This document shows, in pieces, positions 9,673 through 21,074 of a stretch of DNA of 64,000 nucleotides. Under the pieces are notes generated by a model. The model was not told where the DNA came from, did not search any database, and was given only the letters and a program-made list of their open reading frames with translations. The first letter of the stretch is position 1. Every line of letters starts with the position of its first letter. Source of the DNA: Porticoccaceae bacterium LTM1 (GTDB taxonomy: Bacteria; Pseudomonadota; Gammaproteobacteria; Pseudomonadales; Porticoccaceae); assembly GCA_030252795.1 (NCBI GenBank), contig CP127080.1, positions 2,497,501-2,561,500 on the forward strand, read 5' to 3'. The translations under genes and the position numbers were made by a program.

Positions 9673-11586
9673 TCAGCCGTCAGTGCTGTTTACAGGTCCG
9701 CCAACAGTGCCTTTGTCCTCACCACTCTTGGCAGAGCCGGAACCACCACCGGTGTAGTCACCATCGTGCCAGTCGCTGGGCGGACGTACCGGACGACGCG
9801 CCATCAAGTCATCCACCTGCTCGGAGTCGATTGTCTCGTACTCCATCAGCGCATCCTTCATGGCGTGGAGAACATCCATATTCTCTTCGAGAATGGTTTT
9901 GGCCTTACTGTAGCAGCGATCAATCAACTGGCGAACTTCACGGTCAATTTCGCGTGATGTTTCATCCGAGTATTTGGGGTTACCACCACCAGGCACTTGC
10001 GAATCTTCCTCACCGTAAAGCAGTGGCCCCATCGCTTCAGAGAGACCCCAGCGAGCTACCATGTTGCGAGCCATCTGGGTAGCGCGCTCAATGTCGTTGG
10101 ATGCGCCAGTAGTAACACCCTCCACACCCAAAGTCAGCTCTTCTGCAATTCGACCACCGAACAAGCTGCAAAGCTGGCCTTCCAGCTGCCGCTTGCTGAG
10201 GCTGTAACGATCTTCTTCTGGCAGGAACTGGGTAACACCCAGCGCTCCACCGCGAGGAATGATGGTCACTTTGTGTACCGGATCGTGCTCGGGCATCATG
10301 CGGCCTACAATTGCGTGACCAGCCTCGTGATAGGCAGTATTGGCCTTCTCTTTCTCGGACATCACCATGGAGCGGCGTTCGGCACCCATCATGATTTTGT
10401 CGCGGGCTTTTTCAAACTCTTCGGTAGTCACCAGTCGCTTGTTGGCACGAGCAGCAAACAGCGCTGCCTCGTTGACCAGGTTGGCCAGATCGGCACCGGA
10501 GAAGCCTGGTGTACCACGCGCAACCACCTTCAGGTCTACTCGTTCATCCACCGGCACTTTGCGAACGTGTACCTTGAGAATCTGTTCACGACCGCGAATA
10601 TCCGGCAGACCAACATACACCTGGCGGTCAAAACGACCGGGACGCAGCAGGGCCTTATCCAGTACATCGGCACGGTTAGTTGCAGCGATCACAATCACAC
10701 CTTCGTTGCCTTCGAAACCGTCCATTTCAACCAGCAGCTGGTTGAGGGTCTGCTCGCGCTCGTCGTTACCGCCGCCCCAGCCGCCGCCACGGTGGCGACC
10801 AACTGCGTCGATCTCATCGATAAACACAATACAGGGAGACTGCTTTTTGGCCTGTTCAAACATATCGCGAACACGGGATGCACCAACACCAACAAACATT
10901 TCAACAAAGTCGGAGCCGGAAATGGAGAAGAATGGCACCTTGGCTTCACCGGCAATTGCCTTGGCAAGCAAGGTTTTACCAGTACCGGGAGGTCCAACCA
11001 TCAGCACACCGCGCGGAATACGCCCCCCCAGGCGCTGGAAGCGACTTGGGTCACGCAGGAACTCCACCAGTTCGTGAACATCCTCTTTGGCCTCATCAAC
11101 GCCGGCCACATCGGAGAAATTGGTTTTAATCTGGTCTTCAGACAGCAGTTTGGCCTTACTCTTGCCGAATGACATCGGGCCACCTTTGCCACCGCCGCCT
11201 CCGCCCTGCATCTGACGCATAAAGAACATAAAGATGAACAGAATCAGCAGTATCGGGAACGATGCCACCAGCAGCGAAGTCCAGATGCTCTGTTGCTCGG
11301 GCTGAACCCCCTTCACCGGCACCCGCTCATCCAACACTACATCGTAAATTTTATCGTCAGCAAACTGCGGCTGTACTGTTTCGTATTTGGTGCCATCGGA
11401 TAATTCGCCGCGAATTATCAAGCCCTGCTGCTCAACCGATTCCACTCGCCCCTGCTCAAGGGCTTCCCGCCATTGGGAATATTCCATTTCCTGCACCGAG
11501 CCGGAAGGGGCAAAGTTCTGGAATACCGACAGCAAAATCGCCGCTATCACCAGCCACAAAATCAGATTTTTAGCCATATCGTTCAA
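9673..11586 (-). CDS. ftsH: ATP-dependent membrane zinc protease FtsH
   Basis: Hexameric inner-membrane AAA+ protease that degrades misassembled membrane proteins, LpxC and sigma-32. The 637-residue product has membrane segments at about 7-24 and 102-123, a periplasmic loop between them, Walker A GPPGTGKT (198-205), Walker B and second-region motifs ([10 protein letters not shown]), and the zinc site HEAGH near residue 420. Two starts are possible. A TTG at 11586 (MNDMAKN) has a GAGG eight bases upstream; an ATG at 11577 (MAKNLILW) is too far from that site. The TTG start is preferred. A Gly-rich stretch follows the second membrane segment. It is co-oriented with rlmE upstream. Confidence 0.97.
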   Translation of the reverse strand: MNDMAKNLILWLVIAAILLSVFQNFAPSGSVQEMEYSQWREALEQGRVESVEQQGLIIRGELSDGTKYETVQPQFADDKIYDVVLDERVPVKGVQPEQQSIWTSLLVASFPILLILFIFMFFMRQMQGGGGGGKGGPMSFGKSKAKLLSEDQIKTNFSDVAGVDEAKEDVHELVEFLRDPSRFQRLGGRIPRGVLMVGPPGTGKTLLAKAIAGEAKVPFFSISGSDFVEMFVGVGASRVRDMFEQAKKQSPCIVFIDEIDAVGRHRGGGWGGGNDEREQTLNQLLVEMDGFEGNEGVIVIAATNRADVLDKALLRPGRFDRQVYVGLPDIRGREQILKVHVRKVPVDERVDLKVVARGTPGFSGADLANLVNEAALFAARANKRLVTTEEFEKARDKIMMGAERRSMVMSEKEKANTAYHEAGHAIVGRMMPEHDPVHKVTIIPRGGALGVTQFLPEEDRYSLSKRQLEGQLCSLFGGRIAEELTLGVEGVTTGASNDIERATQMARNMVARWGLSEAMGPLLYGEEDSQVPGGGNPKYSDETSREIDREVRQLIDRCYSKAKTILEENMDVLHAMKDALMEYETIDSEQVDDLMARRPVRPPSDWHDGDYTGGGSGSAKSGEDKGTVGGPVNSTDG

Positions 11587-11680
11587 CGAACTAACCTCTA
11601 TTTATAAATCGGCATCACTGCCAAGGAATACTGCATTATCCCGTTCTGGGAGCCCCACACAACCTTTTCAAAGTAATGTG

Positions 11681-12346
11681 TTACCCCTTAAAACCAAAAC
11701 CCACCACATAAACTTCGCGGGAACGGGCGCGGGAAGCGTCAGGCTTGCGGGTTACCACCCGTTGATAGCGGTTGCGTACTTCCTGCAACCAGCTGTCGAA
11801 ACCTTCACCCTGAAACACTTTGGCAACAAATGCGCCGCCAGGTTTCAGTACCTGGTCCGCCATATCCAGCGCCAACTCCACCAAATACATCGCTTTGGGC
11901 TGATCGACGGCACGCATACCAGACATATTGGGGGCCATATCGGAGATTACAAGGTCTACGGGCGAATCTCCGATCACCGCCATGATCTGCTCAAACACCG
12001 CATCCTCGGTGAAATCCCCCTGGATAAACTCAACACCGGCTATGGTATCCATCGGAAGAATGTCAGAGGCAATCACCTTGCCCTTATCACCCACCAGCTC
12101 TGCAGCTACCTGCGACCAACCACCGGGGGCCGCACCAAGATCCACTACAGTCATGCCAGGGCGAATCAACTTGTCTTTTTCACACAGTTCAACCAGCTTG
12201 TAGCTGGCCCTGGAGCGATAGCCGTCCTCTCGGGAACGCTTCACATACTGGTCACTTTCATGCTCTCGCAGCCAGGCACCACTGCTTTTGGAGCGGTTTT
12301 TTTTGTTGGCGGCGGATTTTGCTTTTGAATCTGGTTTAGAGGACAT
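11681..12346 (-). CDS. rlmE: 23S rRNA 2'-O-methyltransferase RlmE (FtsJ/RrmJ)
   Basis: Methylates U2552 in the A-loop of 23S rRNA. In E. coli it is heat-shock induced with ftsH. The 221-residue product has a basic N-terminus ([18 protein letters not shown]), then [15 protein letters not shown], the SAM-binding [15 protein letters not shown], the catalytic [13 protein letters not shown] and the final [10 protein letters not shown] and SREVYVVG. These supply the K-D-K-E tetrad of the family. Divergent from yhbY, as is typical. No clear sigma-32 promoter was found in the 54-bp divergent gap. Confidence 0.97.
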   Translation of the reverse strand: MSSKPDSKAKSAANKKNRSKSSGAWLREHESDQYVKRSREDGYRSRASYKLVELCEKDKLIRPGMTVVDLGAAPGGWSQVAAELVGDKGKVIASDILPMDTIAGVEFIQGDFTEDAVFEQIMAVIGDSPVDLVISDMAPNMSGMRAVDQPKAMYLVELALDMADQVLKPGGAFVAKVFQGEGFDSWLQEVRNRYQRVVTRKPDASRARSREVYVVGFGFKG

Positions 12347-12400
12347 AGGGATTTGACAGTCTTTCCGTTACAATAGCGAGCTTCTAGAGGATCCTATTCT

Positions 12401-12703
12401 ATGCCACTTTCCAACCACGACAAAAAACAATTGCGCAGTATCGGCCACAGCCTCAATCCGATTGTGACTGTTGCCGGCAATGGCCTGACTGAAAATGTAA
12501 TGACCGAAATCGAACGGGCACTTACCGATCACGAACTGATCAAGGTGAAGTTTATGGTTCCCGACCGTGAACTCAAGAAACAGGCTGTTGAGGAAGTTTG
12601 TCGACTGACCAAAGCAGAACTGGCCCAGATGATTGGCCATATAGCCTTGCTCTACCGCAAAGCAGACAAGCCAAATCCGAAACTGTCCAATCTGTTGCGC
12701 TAA
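12401..12703 (+). CDS. yhbY: CRM-domain RNA-binding protein YhbY
   Basis: Ribosome assembly-associated RNA-binding protein that co-purifies with pre-50S particles in E. coli. The 100-residue product is a single CRM domain: LRSIGHSLNPIVTVAGNGLTE (residues 11-31) with the GxxG-type loop, then IERALTDHELIKVKF. Length and position (divergent from rlmE-ftsH) are standard. A bidirectional terminator follows. Confidence 0.94.
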   Translation: MPLSNHDKKQLRSIGHSLNPIVTVAGNGLTENVMTEIERALTDHELIKVKFMVPDRELKKQAVEEVCRLTKAELAQMIGHIALLYRKADKPNPKLSNLLR

Positions 12704-12727
12704 CCCTACCACTCAATAATCCCGCAC

Positions 12728-12760
12728 AAAAAAAGGCGCCCTGCATCACTGCAAGGCGCC
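12728..12760. terminator. Bidirectional terminator between yhbY and the TonB receptor gene
   Basis: GGCGCC-c-TGCA-tcac-TGCA-a-GGCGCC hairpin, with seven T on the minus-strand side and AAAA on the other. It ends the TonB receptor transcript and probably yhbY as well. Confidence 0.8.
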
Positions 12761-12789
12761 AAAACAGAGGGGGTTAACTGTCAGTCGGT

Positions 12790-15507
12790 TTAGAACCGGT
12801 ACTGAACCTCTGCAAACAACTCACGTCCAAAACCGTTGTACTGACCGCGGTAGAAATACGGCCACGCTGTCCAGGTGTCATCCACCGGAGGGCGCTCATT
12901 CAGCAGGTTGTTACTCATTAACGAGAAACGCAGGTTTTCATTGACGTCGTAAGTAGCCGTCATATTGATAGTTTTCCAGGAGCTGATTCGCGCATCCTCA
13001 TCGTAGTTAGGTGTAGAACCTATGCGACGGGCAAATACCGTTGTGCTGAAATTGCCGTAATTCCAGGACACACTGCCATTGACGTAAGAGCGAGGCTCAT
13101 AGTTGTCCAATGCGTTACGTACATCCTCCACCGGATCACTGGAAAAGATCTGCTCTTCGTAGTCGATCACATTGGTGTAGCCCAGATTCAAACGGAACTC
13201 ACCAAAATTGTCGGTGTTGTAACGGTAATCCAACTGCATATCGACACCAGTCTGGTTCAAAATTGACTGGTTGATAGGCAACAAACTCAGGGATTGCAGC
13301 TCCATATCACCGGAGAGAGGGTTCTCTTCACGAACCACGCGCTGGAGCACATCCAGACAACGGGCAGAGCTCGGGTCAAGGTCACCAGTGCGGCAATCCG
13401 CCTCAATATCCAGCAGGTCCTGAGAGCTTTCATCGTTAACGATATCGCGCAACTTCACTCGATACAGATCAACCGACAGGGACAGCTGGTCAAGCGGGCG
13501 AACCACAAAGCCGAAGTTGAGGTTGGTTCCAGTCTCCTCTTTCAGCATCAGGTTACCCTCACGGTAGCCCTGCTCACTGCCATACGAGCAGTCGTAGTCG
13601 GTTTCTGTTTCACAGCGATAGGTATCTTTTACAGTGGTGTAAAAACCACTCTCACCCGCGAACAGGTAGTGCATATCCGGCGCACGGAAACTCTGTGACC
13701 AACCACCACGAACCGTCAACCAATCTACCGGACTGAAGAGGAATTTGACCTGACTGGTTGGACGTCCACCCACATCAGAGCCGTCGTCGTAACGGTCATA
13801 GCGACTGGCCACAGTCACTTCAAGGTCGTCGGTTACCGGCAACAAAAACTCCATGCCCACTGCAGAGCGGTTGCGATCACCACCACCGCCGGTGGCACTC
13901 AAGCCCCACCAGCCGTTACCGGTTTTATCCAGCGCACGTGGGTGTGGGGCCAGGGTATAACCCTGCTTGGCATACTCCATCTGCAACGCCATCTGGATTG
14001 GCCCAGCCATCCAGTTAAACTCGGTCAATTCACCGGTGATTTTGGCGCTCAATTGACGACCGTAAGAGTCACCGGTTTCGTTATTCATGCCCATCATTGG
14101 TCCGAGAATTTCCGGTGTGAAAGCAGTGTAAATACTGTGGTCGGGGTTACCACTTAAATAGCCGTATCCCCACAAATCCTCAGTTCCCAGGAAATACTCG
14201 TCAATAGCCTCTTCCTTGAAGCGAACCTGAGAACTGGCGTAGTCGTATTCGCTGTTGGTCAGCGCCACTTCCCAGTCAAAGGTTTTATTAAACAGCGCAA
14301 CTTCCCCCTTGGCACCCAAAGTCAGGTTCCAGGTATTCTCATCAAAACCAACTTCCTGATCGCCAGTTTCATTCGCTGTAAAAAATCGCTGCAGATAGAT
14401 CCAGTCGAAATCCTCAGTCAGGATGTCACCACCCCACCAAAGCTTAAAGTTGCGCTGCTCGACAGTAGAATCCCAATACATTGCATTGGCAAACAGCTCA
14501 ACACCGTTATTCAACTCATACCGACCATCAAAAAACACCGACATACGTTCGCGGTAGCTGCGCAGAGATTCTTCACCGTCACCATCGTTACCACAGTACA
14601 AACCAGCACCAGCTGGCTTGTCAGGCCTTTCGGAGTAGCCGTATCCAGTCAGGGAGTCATCACAGGCATCCGAGCCTGGATCAATGTAATGGGCAGTGAA
14701 GTTATCCATAGTCAGGATCGCACGATCCGGATACCGGACACTTAATGGACGATCCATGTAAGAGTCCATAAAACCACGGTCCTTACCGTAGATTGGATCC
14801 TGCTCCTGGTATTCACCGGTAATCGTGAACGAGCCGCGATCAAAGGAGTGACCGGTTACAAATTGCAATTGCTGGGAGTCGCCGCCACCTTCGGTGGTGG
14901 TACCGCGACGAAATGAGATGGTAGTGTCTTCAACATTCTTGCGAGTAATAATGTTGACCACACCGGCAATCGCATCAGAGCCATATACTGCCGATGCACC
15001 AGAGGTCATCACCTCGATACGTTCCACAGCAGACAGGGGAATGGAAGAGAAGTTGAAGAAGTTACTTTCGCTGTTATAAGGTGCAGGATAGTCCGCCAAG
15101 CGGCGACCATTGAGCAGCACCAGTGTGCGACCCGCACCAAATCCGCGCAGGTTTACGTCCTGGGCAGCCGGGGTAAATGAGTTAGTGTATTGCTCGCCCT
15201 GTACCGCACCGGTTGACTGGGTCAGGGAGTCCATCACATCGGTCAGATTGACAAAACCACGCTCCTTCATAGCGTCCTTGTCCATCACGACCATCGGGTT
15301 TGGTCCGGTAAATCCATCTCTTGGAATCAAGGATCCCGTAACCACTACCTCCTCAAGATCTTTTTTATCCTCCTTGATTTTAGCGGCATCTTCGGCTTTA
15401 GAGGCTTCCTCTTCGGCAGATACCGATAGAGCCGTCCCGAATAATGCACATGAAATAGCGGCAGTTAAAAGGCCTTTTTTGAATACGTGGTTTTTATCGT
15501 AATTCAT
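12790..15507 (-). CDS. TonB-dependent outer-membrane receptor
   Basis: Outer-membrane beta-barrel for TonB/ExbBD-driven import; the substrate is not evident. The start at 15507 (MNYDKNHVFKKG) follows a GGGGAGA ribosome site and gives 905 residues with a Lys-rich then hydrophobic signal peptide ending near ALSVSA. The plug domain begins about residue 45 (LEEVVVTGSLIPRDGF) and includes VNLRGFGAGRTLVLLNGRRL and GSDAIAGVVNIITRK. The C-terminus ends in an aromatic residue (AEVQYRF), as barrels do. Its length and SLIPRDGF-type plug resemble receptors abundant in marine gammaproteobacteria, usually linked to oligosaccharide or peptide uptake. It interrupts the yhbY-greA neighbourhood and no partner importer is adjacent. 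Confidence 0.93.
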   Translation of the reverse strand: MNYDKNHVFKKGLLTAAISCALFGTALSVSAEEEASKAEDAAKIKEDKKDLEEVVVTGSLIPRDGFTGPNPMVVMDKDAMKERGFVNLTDVMDSLTQSTGAVQGEQYTNSFTPAAQDVNLRGFGAGRTLVLLNGRRLADYPAPYNSESNFFNFSSIPLSAVERIEVMTSGASAVYGSDAIAGVVNIITRKNVEDTTISFRRGTTTEGGGDSQQLQFVTGHSFDRGSFTITGEYQEQDPIYGKDRGFMDSYMDRPLSVRYPDRAILTMDNFTAHYIDPGSDACDDSLTGYGYSERPDKPAGAGLYCGNDGDGEESLRSYRERMSVFFDGRYELNNGVELFANAMYWDSTVEQRNFKLWWGGDILTEDFDWIYLQRFFTANETGDQEVGFDENTWNLTLGAKGEVALFNKTFDWEVALTNSEYDYASSQVRFKEEAIDEYFLGTEDLWGYGYLSGNPDHSIYTAFTPEILGPMMGMNNETGDSYGRQLSAKITGELTEFNWMAGPIQMALQMEYAKQGYTLAPHPRALDKTGNGWWGLSATGGGGDRNRSAVGMEFLLPVTDDLEVTVASRYDRYDDGSDVGGRPTSQVKFLFSPVDWLTVRGGWSQSFRAPDMHYLFAGESGFYTTVKDTYRCETETDYDCSYGSEQGYREGNLMLKEETGTNLNFGFVVRPLDQLSLSVDLYRVKLRDIVNDESSQDLLDIEADCRTGDLDPSSARCLDVLQRVVREENPLSGDMELQSLSLLPINQSILNQTGVDMQLDYRYNTDNFGEFRLNLGYTNVIDYEEQIFSSDPVEDVRNALDNYEPRSYVNGSVSWNYGNFSTTVFARRIGSTPNYDEDARISSWKTINMTATYDVNENLRFSLMSNNLLNERPPVDDTWTAWPYFYRGQYNGFGRELFAEVQYRF

Positions 15508-15809
15508 AGAATCTCCCCTGATTTTTTTTGGTATTCGCGGCTTCCCTATGGTTATGCCGCTCAAACAGGGAGACGCTCCAAACGGAACAGTCATCAATAA
15601 AAAATTTAACCAGAATTACAATACAGGAACAAAATAATCAAATATAACTACAAACTCAAAACAATATTCCAAACAAACTAAACGTAATTGGCCTTTGTTT
15701 TTCTAATTAAGAGAAATAAAGGAAAGTGTTTTTATATCTTTTCAATATCAAAAAACCATAAAAAAAGGTGCCTGTCAGGCACCTTTTGAAGTCAGTCGAG
15801 CTTACCGAT
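15508..15809. other. AT-rich intergenic region between TonB receptor and greA
   Basis: About 300 bases. It holds the receptor's upstream region (very AT-rich, several poly-A/T runs, no promoter I can place with confidence) and the greA terminator at 15761-15786. No gene, RNA gene or clear operator seen. Confidence 0.6.
15761..15786 (-). terminator. greA terminator
   Basis: Perfect 10-bp stem AAGGTGCCTG / CAGGCACCTT with a one-base spacer, followed on the minus strand by a T-run. It ends the carAB-greA transcript. Confidence 0.88.
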
Positions 15810-16286
15810 TTAGAGGTGAGCCACGCTGTCGATTTCGTACTCCACCTCTCCGGAAGGAGTGTTAACGACCACGATTTCGCCGACTTCTTTACCGATCATT
15901 GCACGTGCAATCGGAGACTGGTAAGAAATCTTCCCCTCTTTTACTGAGGCTTCGTCGTCACCCACAATCTGGTAACGAACCGTTTCATCCGTATCCAGAT
16001 TAATGATCTCTACAGTCGAGCCGAAAATCACCTTGTCACTGGGCGCTATCTTGGTGACATCAATGATCTGGGCGTGGGACAGTTTTCCCTCGATCTCGTT
16101 GATGCGACCCTCGGCAAAACCCTGCTGTTCGCGAGCGGCGTGGTATTCAGCGTTTTCTTTCAGGTCACCGTGAGCGCGAGCCTCGGCAATCGCCTCAACA
16201 ATACGCGGGCGTTCAACTTTTTTCAGGTGTTCCAGTTCGGCGCGAAGTTTGGCCTCACCGATAGCGGTCATTGGAATCTTGTTCAT
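15810..16286 (-). CDS. greA: Transcription elongation factor GreA
   Basis: Binds the RNA polymerase secondary channel and stimulates cleavage of backtracked RNA. The 158-residue product has the N-terminal coiled coil (residues 1-75, with the conserved acidic tip region in [17 protein letters not shown]) and the FKBP-like C-terminal domain ([17 protein letters not shown] onward). It starts [21 protein letters not shown]. It lies 88 bases downstream of carB, as in pseudomonads. Confidence 0.98.
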   Translation of the reverse strand: MNKIPMTAIGEAKLRAELEHLKKVERPRIVEAIAEARAHGDLKENAEYHAAREQQGFAEGRINEIEGKLSHAQIIDVTKIAPSDKVIFGSTVEIINLDTDETVRYQIVGDDEASVKEGKISYQSPIARAMIGKEVGEIVVVNTPSGEVEYEIDSVAHL

Positions 16287-16374
16287 TGTCCACTCTTATT
16301 GTCTAAATTCTGAAAATGACCCAACCCCTGCCGCCCGAAGGGCGACAGTGATTGAGTCAGTTCAAATGTACTTT

Positions 16375-19300
16375 TTACGACACGCAGTGCAAATCCTGCA
16401 AGCGGCGCACTTTGATTTCACCACCGTGCTGCAGGGCCATCACAACTGCTTTACCCCCCGCCAGCGTGGTAGTGTAGTACACACCATGCTGCTCGGCACT
16501 GGAGCGAATAGTCGCGGAGTCGGCAATCGCCTGACGCCCTTCGGTGGTATTGATGATCAAATCAATATCGTCACTCTTGATGCGGTCAACAATATGCGGA
16601 CGACCTTCTGTCACCTTGTTGACCAGCTCAACCTCAAGGCCTGCCGCCTGAATAGCACTGGCAGTACCTTCGGTAGCAATCACCTTGAAGCCCAAGGCTA
16701 TCAGGTCACGAGCCACCTCGACAATACCCGCTTTATCCGGATCGCGAACACTGAGGAACGCATTGCCACTGGTCGGAATGCTGTCGTTAGCACCCAACTG
16801 AGCCTTGCCGTAGGCTTCAGCAAAGGTTTCGCCGATACCCATTACCTCACCAGTTGACTTCATTTCCGGCCCAAGAATCGGGTCGATGCCAGGGAATTTG
16901 TTAAACGGGAACACAGCCTCTTTAACGTTGAAGTGCTCCGGCACCAGCTCTTTGGTGAAATCCTGCGACTGCAGGCTCTGACCAGCCATACAGCGGGCGG
17001 CCACTTTCGCCAGGGAGCGGCCAATGCACTTGGACACAAATGGTACGGTGCGAGAGGCACGCGGGTTCACTTCGATGACGTAGATCTTGCCATCCTGCCA
17101 GGCCAGCTGCACGTTCATCAAGCCGATAACATTCAGCTCACGCGCCATCGCTTTCACCATGTCACGCATTTCAGCCTGAACCTCTTCCGGCAAGCTGTAG
17201 GGCGGCAGCGAACAGGCGGAATCACCGGAGTGGATACCAGCCTGCTCGATGTGCTGCATGATGGCACCAATCACCACTTCTTCACCATCACTGACGGCAT
17301 CAATATCCACCTCGATAGCCGAGGAAAGGAAGTAGTCCAACAGAACAGGAGCTTCGTTGGAAACCTTAACCGCTTCGTTCATGTAGCGGCTCAGCTCTTC
17401 TTCCTTGTAAACAATCTCCATGGCGCGGCCACCCAAAACATAAGAGGGGCGCACCACCAGCGGGTAACCGATCTTGCCAGCTTCCTGAATCGCCTCATCC
17501 AGGGAGCGAACAATCGCATTTGGCGGCTGCAACAGACCCAGTTTGTTAATCATCTGCTGGAAGCGCTCGCGGTCTTCGGCGCGATCGATGGCGTCTGGAG
17601 TGGTACCGATAATCGGCACTCCTTCTGCCTCCAGAGCACGCGCCAACTTCAGTGGGGTCTGGCCACCAAACTGAACAATCACACCCTTGGGCTTTTCAAC
17701 GCGAACAATTTCCAATACATCTTCCAGAGTTACCGGCTCAAAGTAGAGGCGGTCGGAAGTGTCGTAGTCAGTGGAAACCGTTTCCGGGTTACAGTTGACC
17801 ATGATGGTCTCATAACCGTCGTCGCGCATTGCCAGGGCTGCGTGCACACAGCAGTAGTCAAACTCGATCCCCTGACCGATACGGTTCGGGCCACCGCCCA
17901 ATACCATGATCTTGTCACGGCCGGACGGCTGGGACTCACACTCTTCTTCATAAGTGGAGTACATGTAGGCGGTGTCGGAAGCAAATTCCGCAGCACAGGT
18001 ATCAACACGTTTGTATACCGGGAACAACTCCATCGAACTGCGGTAGCTACGCACATCACCTTCAGACACACCCAGCAGGGTAGCCAGACGCGCATCGGAG
18101 AAACCTTTGCGCTTGAGGCGGAACAGCTCGTCGCGCTGCAGCTCTACCAGGGTGCGGCCTTGCAGCGCCTGCTCTTCTTTGATCAGGTCTTCGATCTGTA
18201 CCAGGTACCAGCGATCGATAGCGGATACGTCAAATACTTCATCAACCGACATGCCTGCGCGGAATGCATCACCCACAAACCAGATGCGCTGGGCGCCGGG
18301 TTCCAGCAACTCCTGGCGAATGATGTCGAGCGCCTGATCGGACGCCAAATCGACAATCGGGTCAAAACCAACCTTGCCCTCTTCCAGGCCGCGCAGTGCT
18401 TTCTGGACAGACTCCTGGAAAGTGCGACCGATGGCCATTACCTCACCCACTGATTTCATCTGGGTGGTCAGCTTGGCGTTGGCCTTGGTGAATTTCTCAA
18501 AGGTAAAGCGCGGCACTTTGGTAACCACGTAGTCGATGGACGGCTCAAAGGAAGCCGGAGTCGCACCGCCGGTAATTTCATTTTGCAGCTCATCGAGGGT
18601 GTAACCCACCGCCAGCTTTGCCGCCACTTTGGCGATCGGGAAACCGGTCGCTTTGGAGGCCAGCGCTGAAGAACGAGACACCCGCGGGTTCATCTCGATA
18701 ATCACCATGCGGCCAGTGTCCGGGTGGATACCGAACTGCACATTGGAACCACCGGTTTCAACGCCGATCTCGCGCAGTACCGCACAGGAGGCATTACGCA
18801 TGATCTGGTATTCTTTATCCGTCAGCGTTTGCGCTGGCGCTACCGTAATGGAGTCGCCGGTGTGCACCCCCATCGGGTCAAAGTTTTCAATCGAGCAAAC
18901 AATGATGCAGTTGTCGTTTTTGTCACGAACAACCTCCATCTCATACTCTTTCCAGCCCAACAGGGACTCATCGATGAGCAGCTCGTTGGTAGGTGACAGA
19001 TCCAGGCCGCGAGTACAAATTTCAACCAACTCTTCGCGGTTGTAAGCGATACCACCACCAGAACCACCCATGGTAAACGACGGGCGAATGATGATCGGGT
19101 AACCAAACTCTTCCTGAATCTTCAGGGCATCCTCAATGGAGTGAGCGATACCGGAACGGGGAGTTTCGAGGCCAATAGCCTTCATCGCCTTATCGAAGCG
19201 AGAGCGGTCTTCCGCCTTGTCGATGGCGTCTTCGGTAGCACCAATCAGTTCTACACCGAACTTCTCAAGCACGCCCTTGCGAGCCAAGTCCAATGCACAG

Positions 19301-19590
19301 TTCAGTGCCGTCTGACCACCCATGGTCGGCAGCACCGCATCCGGACGCTCAGCTTCAATAATTTTTGCAACAGTCTCCCACTCAATCGGTTCGATGTAGG
19401 TGGCGTCAGCCATGGCCGGGTCGGTCATGATAGTTGCCGGGTTGGAGTTCACCAGAATTACCCGGTAGCCCTCTTCGCGCAGTGCCTTACAGGCCTGAGC
19501 GCCGGAGTAGTCAAATTCACAGGCCTGGCCGATAACGATCGGGCCCGCGCCAATAATGAGGATACTTTTGATGTCTGTACGTTTTGGCAT
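16375..19590 (-). CDS. carB: Carbamoyl-phosphate synthase large subunit
   Basis: Makes carbamoyl phosphate from bicarbonate, ATP and ammonia delivered by CarA, for arginine and pyrimidine synthesis. The 1071-residue product has the two homologous ATP-grasp halves: [20 protein letters not shown] at residue 1 and [20 protein letters not shown] near 560. The oligomerisation domain lies between, and a C-terminal MGS-like regulatory domain (about 940-1071) binds allosteric effectors. A GGAG ribosome site precedes the ATG. It is separated from carA by a heptamer-array element (19607-19689). Confidence 0.98.
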   Translation of the reverse strand: MPKRTDIKSILIIGAGPIVIGQACEFDYSGAQACKALREEGYRVILVNSNPATIMTDPAMADATYIEPIEWETVAKIIEAERPDAVLPTMGGQTALNCALDLARKGVLEKFGVELIGATEDAIDKAEDRSRFDKAMKAIGLETPRSGIAHSIEDALKIQEEFGYPIIIRPSFTMGGSGGGIAYNREELVEICTRGLDLSPTNELLIDESLLGWKEYEMEVVRDKNDNCIIVCSIENFDPMGVHTGDSITVAPAQTLTDKEYQIMRNASCAVLREIGVETGGSNVQFGIHPDTGRMVIIEMNPRVSRSSALASKATGFPIAKVAAKLAVGYTLDELQNEITGGATPASFEPSIDYVVTKVPRFTFEKFTKANAKLTTQMKSVGEVMAIGRTFQESVQKALRGLEEGKVGFDPIVDLASDQALDIIRQELLEPGAQRIWFVGDAFRAGMSVDEVFDVSAIDRWYLVQIEDLIKEEQALQGRTLVELQRDELFRLKRKGFSDARLATLLGVSEGDVRSYRSSMELFPVYKRVDTCAAEFASDTAYMYSTYEEECESQPSGRDKIMVLGGGPNRIGQGIEFDYCCVHAALAMRDDGYETIMVNCNPETVSTDYDTSDRLYFEPVTLEDVLEIVRVEKPKGVIVQFGGQTPLKLARALEAEGVPIIGTTPDAIDRAEDRERFQQMINKLGLLQPPNAIVRSLDEAIQEAGKIGYPLVVRPSYVLGGRAMEIVYKEEELSRYMNEAVKVSNEAPVLLDYFLSSAIEVDIDAVSDGEEVVIGAIMQHIEQAGIHSGDSACSLPPYSLPEEVQAEMRDMVKAMARELNVIGLMNVQLAWQDGKIYVIEVNPRASRTVPFVSKCIGRSLAKVAARCMAGQSLQSQDFTKELVPEHFNVKEAVFPFNKFPGIDPILGPEMKSTGEVMGIGETFAEAYGKAQLGANDSIPTSGNAFLSVRDPDKAGIVEVARDLIALGFKVIATEGTASAIQAAGLEVELVNKVTEGRPHIVDRIKSDDIDLIINTTEGRQAIADSATIRSSAEQHGVYYTTTLAGGKAVVMALQHGGEIKVRRLQDLHCVS

Positions 19591-19606
19591 ATCTGCTCCG
19601 TTCTAC

Positions 19607-19689
19607 GAGAGATGTGAGATGTGAGATGTGAGACGTAGACCGCAGTGCGTTCCGGTTTTGCCTCTCATCTCCCGTCTCTCGTCTCCCGA
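19607..19689. repeat. Heptamer-array inverted element, copy 2 (carA/carB)
   Basis: Left array GAGAGAT, GTGAGAT, GTGAGAT, GTGAGAC (19607-19634). The right array, read on the opposite strand, is GGGAGAC, GAGAGAC, GGGAGAT (about 19663-19688). About 27 bases of unrelated core lie between. It starts 17 bases upstream of the carB ATG and ends 9 bases from the carA stop, so it is transcribed within the carAB mRNA. Confidence 0.82.
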
Positions 19690-19698
19690 CATATCTCG

Positions 19699-20862
19699 TT
19701 AGGCTCTGGCTTTCATCAATTCAAAGAAATGATCAAACAACGGTGCCGCATCGTGCGGGCCCGGACTCGCTTCAGGGTGCCCCTGGAAGCTGAAGGCCGG
19801 CTTGTCGGTACGGTGAATACCTTGCAGCGAACCGTCAAACAAAGACTTGTGGGTAGCGCGCAGGTTACCCGGCAGGCTCGCCTCATCCACCGCAAAGCCG
19901 TGGTTCTGGCTGGTGATCAGCACCGTCTTGTCGTCGAGGTTTTGTACCGGGTGGTTGGCACCGTGGTGGCCAAACTTCATTTTCACAGTCTTGGCACCAG
20001 AGGCCAGAGCCAGCAACTGGTGGCCAAGGCAGATGCCAAATACCGGAATGTCTGTTTTCAGGAATTCCTCAATCGCTGCGATGGCGTAGTCACAAGGCTC
20101 GGGGTCACCGGGACCGTTGGAGAGGAAGATGCCGTCCGGGTTCATCGCCAGAACCTCAGCGGCCGGTGTCTGGGCTGGTACAACGGTCAGCTCGGCACCG
20201 CGATCTACCAGCATACGCAGAATGTTGCGCTTTACACCAAAGTCGTAAGCCACCACTTTGAAAGGCTTCTCAAAGGTCTTTTCGGTGTGACCGCCCTTAC
20301 TGGTCTCTGAAGGCAGCTCCCAGCTACCCTCTTTCCAAGGATAGGAAGAGGTTGTGCAAACCACCTTGGCTAGGTCCATCCCCTTGAGGCCGCCAAACGC
20401 CTTGGCCTCAGCCAGCGCCTTGTCTTCATCTATTGCATCACCCGCCATCAGGCAACCGCTCTGGGCGCCTTTCTCGCGCAGCAGGCGAGTCAGTTTGCGG
20501 GTATCAATATCAGCGATACCAACAATGTTGCGCTCGCGCAGGTATTCATCCAGAGCCTGCTCACTGCGGAAGTTGCTTACCAGCAGCGGCAGATCGCGAA
20601 TCACCAGGCCAGCGGCCCAGATTTGCTCGGATTCTTCATCTTCTTTGTTAACACCGACATTGCCGATGTGAGGATAGGTAAGTGTGACGATCTGTTTGGC
20701 GTAGGACGGGTCGGTGAGAATTTCCTGGTATCCGGTCAGTGCAGTGTTAAACACCACCTCACCACTGGAAATTCCGTCTGCGCCGATGGAGGTACCACGG
20801 AATACGGTACCATCCTCCAACACAAGAATTGCGGGCTTACGGGAAGAAGAATATGTGGTCAC
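19699..20862 (-). CDS. carA: Carbamoyl-phosphate synthase small (glutaminase) subunit
   Basis: Releases ammonia from glutamine for CarB. The 387-residue product has the N-terminal CPSase domain ([40 protein letters not shown]) and a C-terminal class I glutamine amidotransferase domain with the nucleophile Cys in [11 protein letters not shown] (about residue 276) and the His/Glu pair in GHPEASPGP. It heads carAB-greA. A promoter (21075-21103), a short leader ORF and a terminator-like hairpin lie upstream, which suggests attenuation. Confidence 0.98.
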   Translation of the reverse strand: MTTYSSSRKPAILVLEDGTVFRGTSIGADGISSGEVVFNTALTGYQEILTDPSYAKQIVTLTYPHIGNVGVNKEDEESEQIWAAGLVIRDLPLLVSNFRSEQALDEYLRERNIVGIADIDTRKLTRLLREKGAQSGCLMAGDAIDEDKALAEAKAFGGLKGMDLAKVVCTTSSYPWKEGSWELPSETSKGGHTEKTFEKPFKVVAYDFGVKRNILRMLVDRGAELTVVPAQTPAAEVLAMNPDGIFLSNGPGDPEPCDYAIAAIEEFLKTDIPVFGICLGHQLLALASGAKTVKMKFGHHGANHPVQNLDDKTVLITSQNHGFAVDEASLPGNLRATHKSLFDGSLQGIHRTDKPAFSFQGHPEASPGPHDAAPLFDHFFELMKARA

Positions 20863-20954
20863 TCGGCATCCTCTGTGCGATTTGAGACAAAGGGGTCACC
20901 GGCCACGGTGGAGGCGCGTGAAAACAGCAGCCTGTGAGTGAAAAGCACCTGATT

Positions 20955-20993
20955 TCAGGTTGTAAAAAAGCGAGATGCCGCGTATCGCTTCAT
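20955..20993 (-). CDS. Possible 12-residue carA leader peptide
   Basis: An ATG at 20993 opens a short frame, MKRYAASRFFTT, ending in TGA at 20955. The ATG lies within one strand of the terminator hairpin and the rest of the frame spans the hairpin and its T-run. Ribosome occupancy would therefore decide whether the hairpin forms. Two Arg codons (CGA, CGC) are present, which suits an arginine-responsive gene. The ribosome-binding site is weak and chance cannot be excluded. Confidence 0.35.
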   Translation of the reverse strand: MKRYAASRFFTT

Positions 20994-21001
20994 CTCGCTT
21001 T
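20964..21001 (-). terminator. Attenuator-like terminator in the carA leader
   Basis: Minus-strand stem AAGCGAGATG / CATCTCGCTT (10 bp), followed by TTTTTT. It lies between the carA promoter and the carA start, about 100 bases before the ATG. A smaller ACCTGAAATCAGGT hairpin follows. The position fits transcription attenuation of carAB; it could alternatively be a terminator for the upstream operon. Confidence 0.7.
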
Positions 21002-21074
21002 AATAATTTCGCTATTTCACACTCGGGCTACCTGTTTGAGGCCTGCTTTTTGACCGGTGGGAATCTAACCCGGC

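Noticed and set aside
9997-11172. 391-residue open frame on the plus strand
   Set aside because: Antisense to the ftsH AAA and protease domains; low-complexity-like sequence without motifs.
16933-18453. 506-residue open frame on the plus strand
   Set aside because: Antisense shadow of carB; no family features, and carB is certain on the other strand. Codon structure of the real gene explains the open frame.
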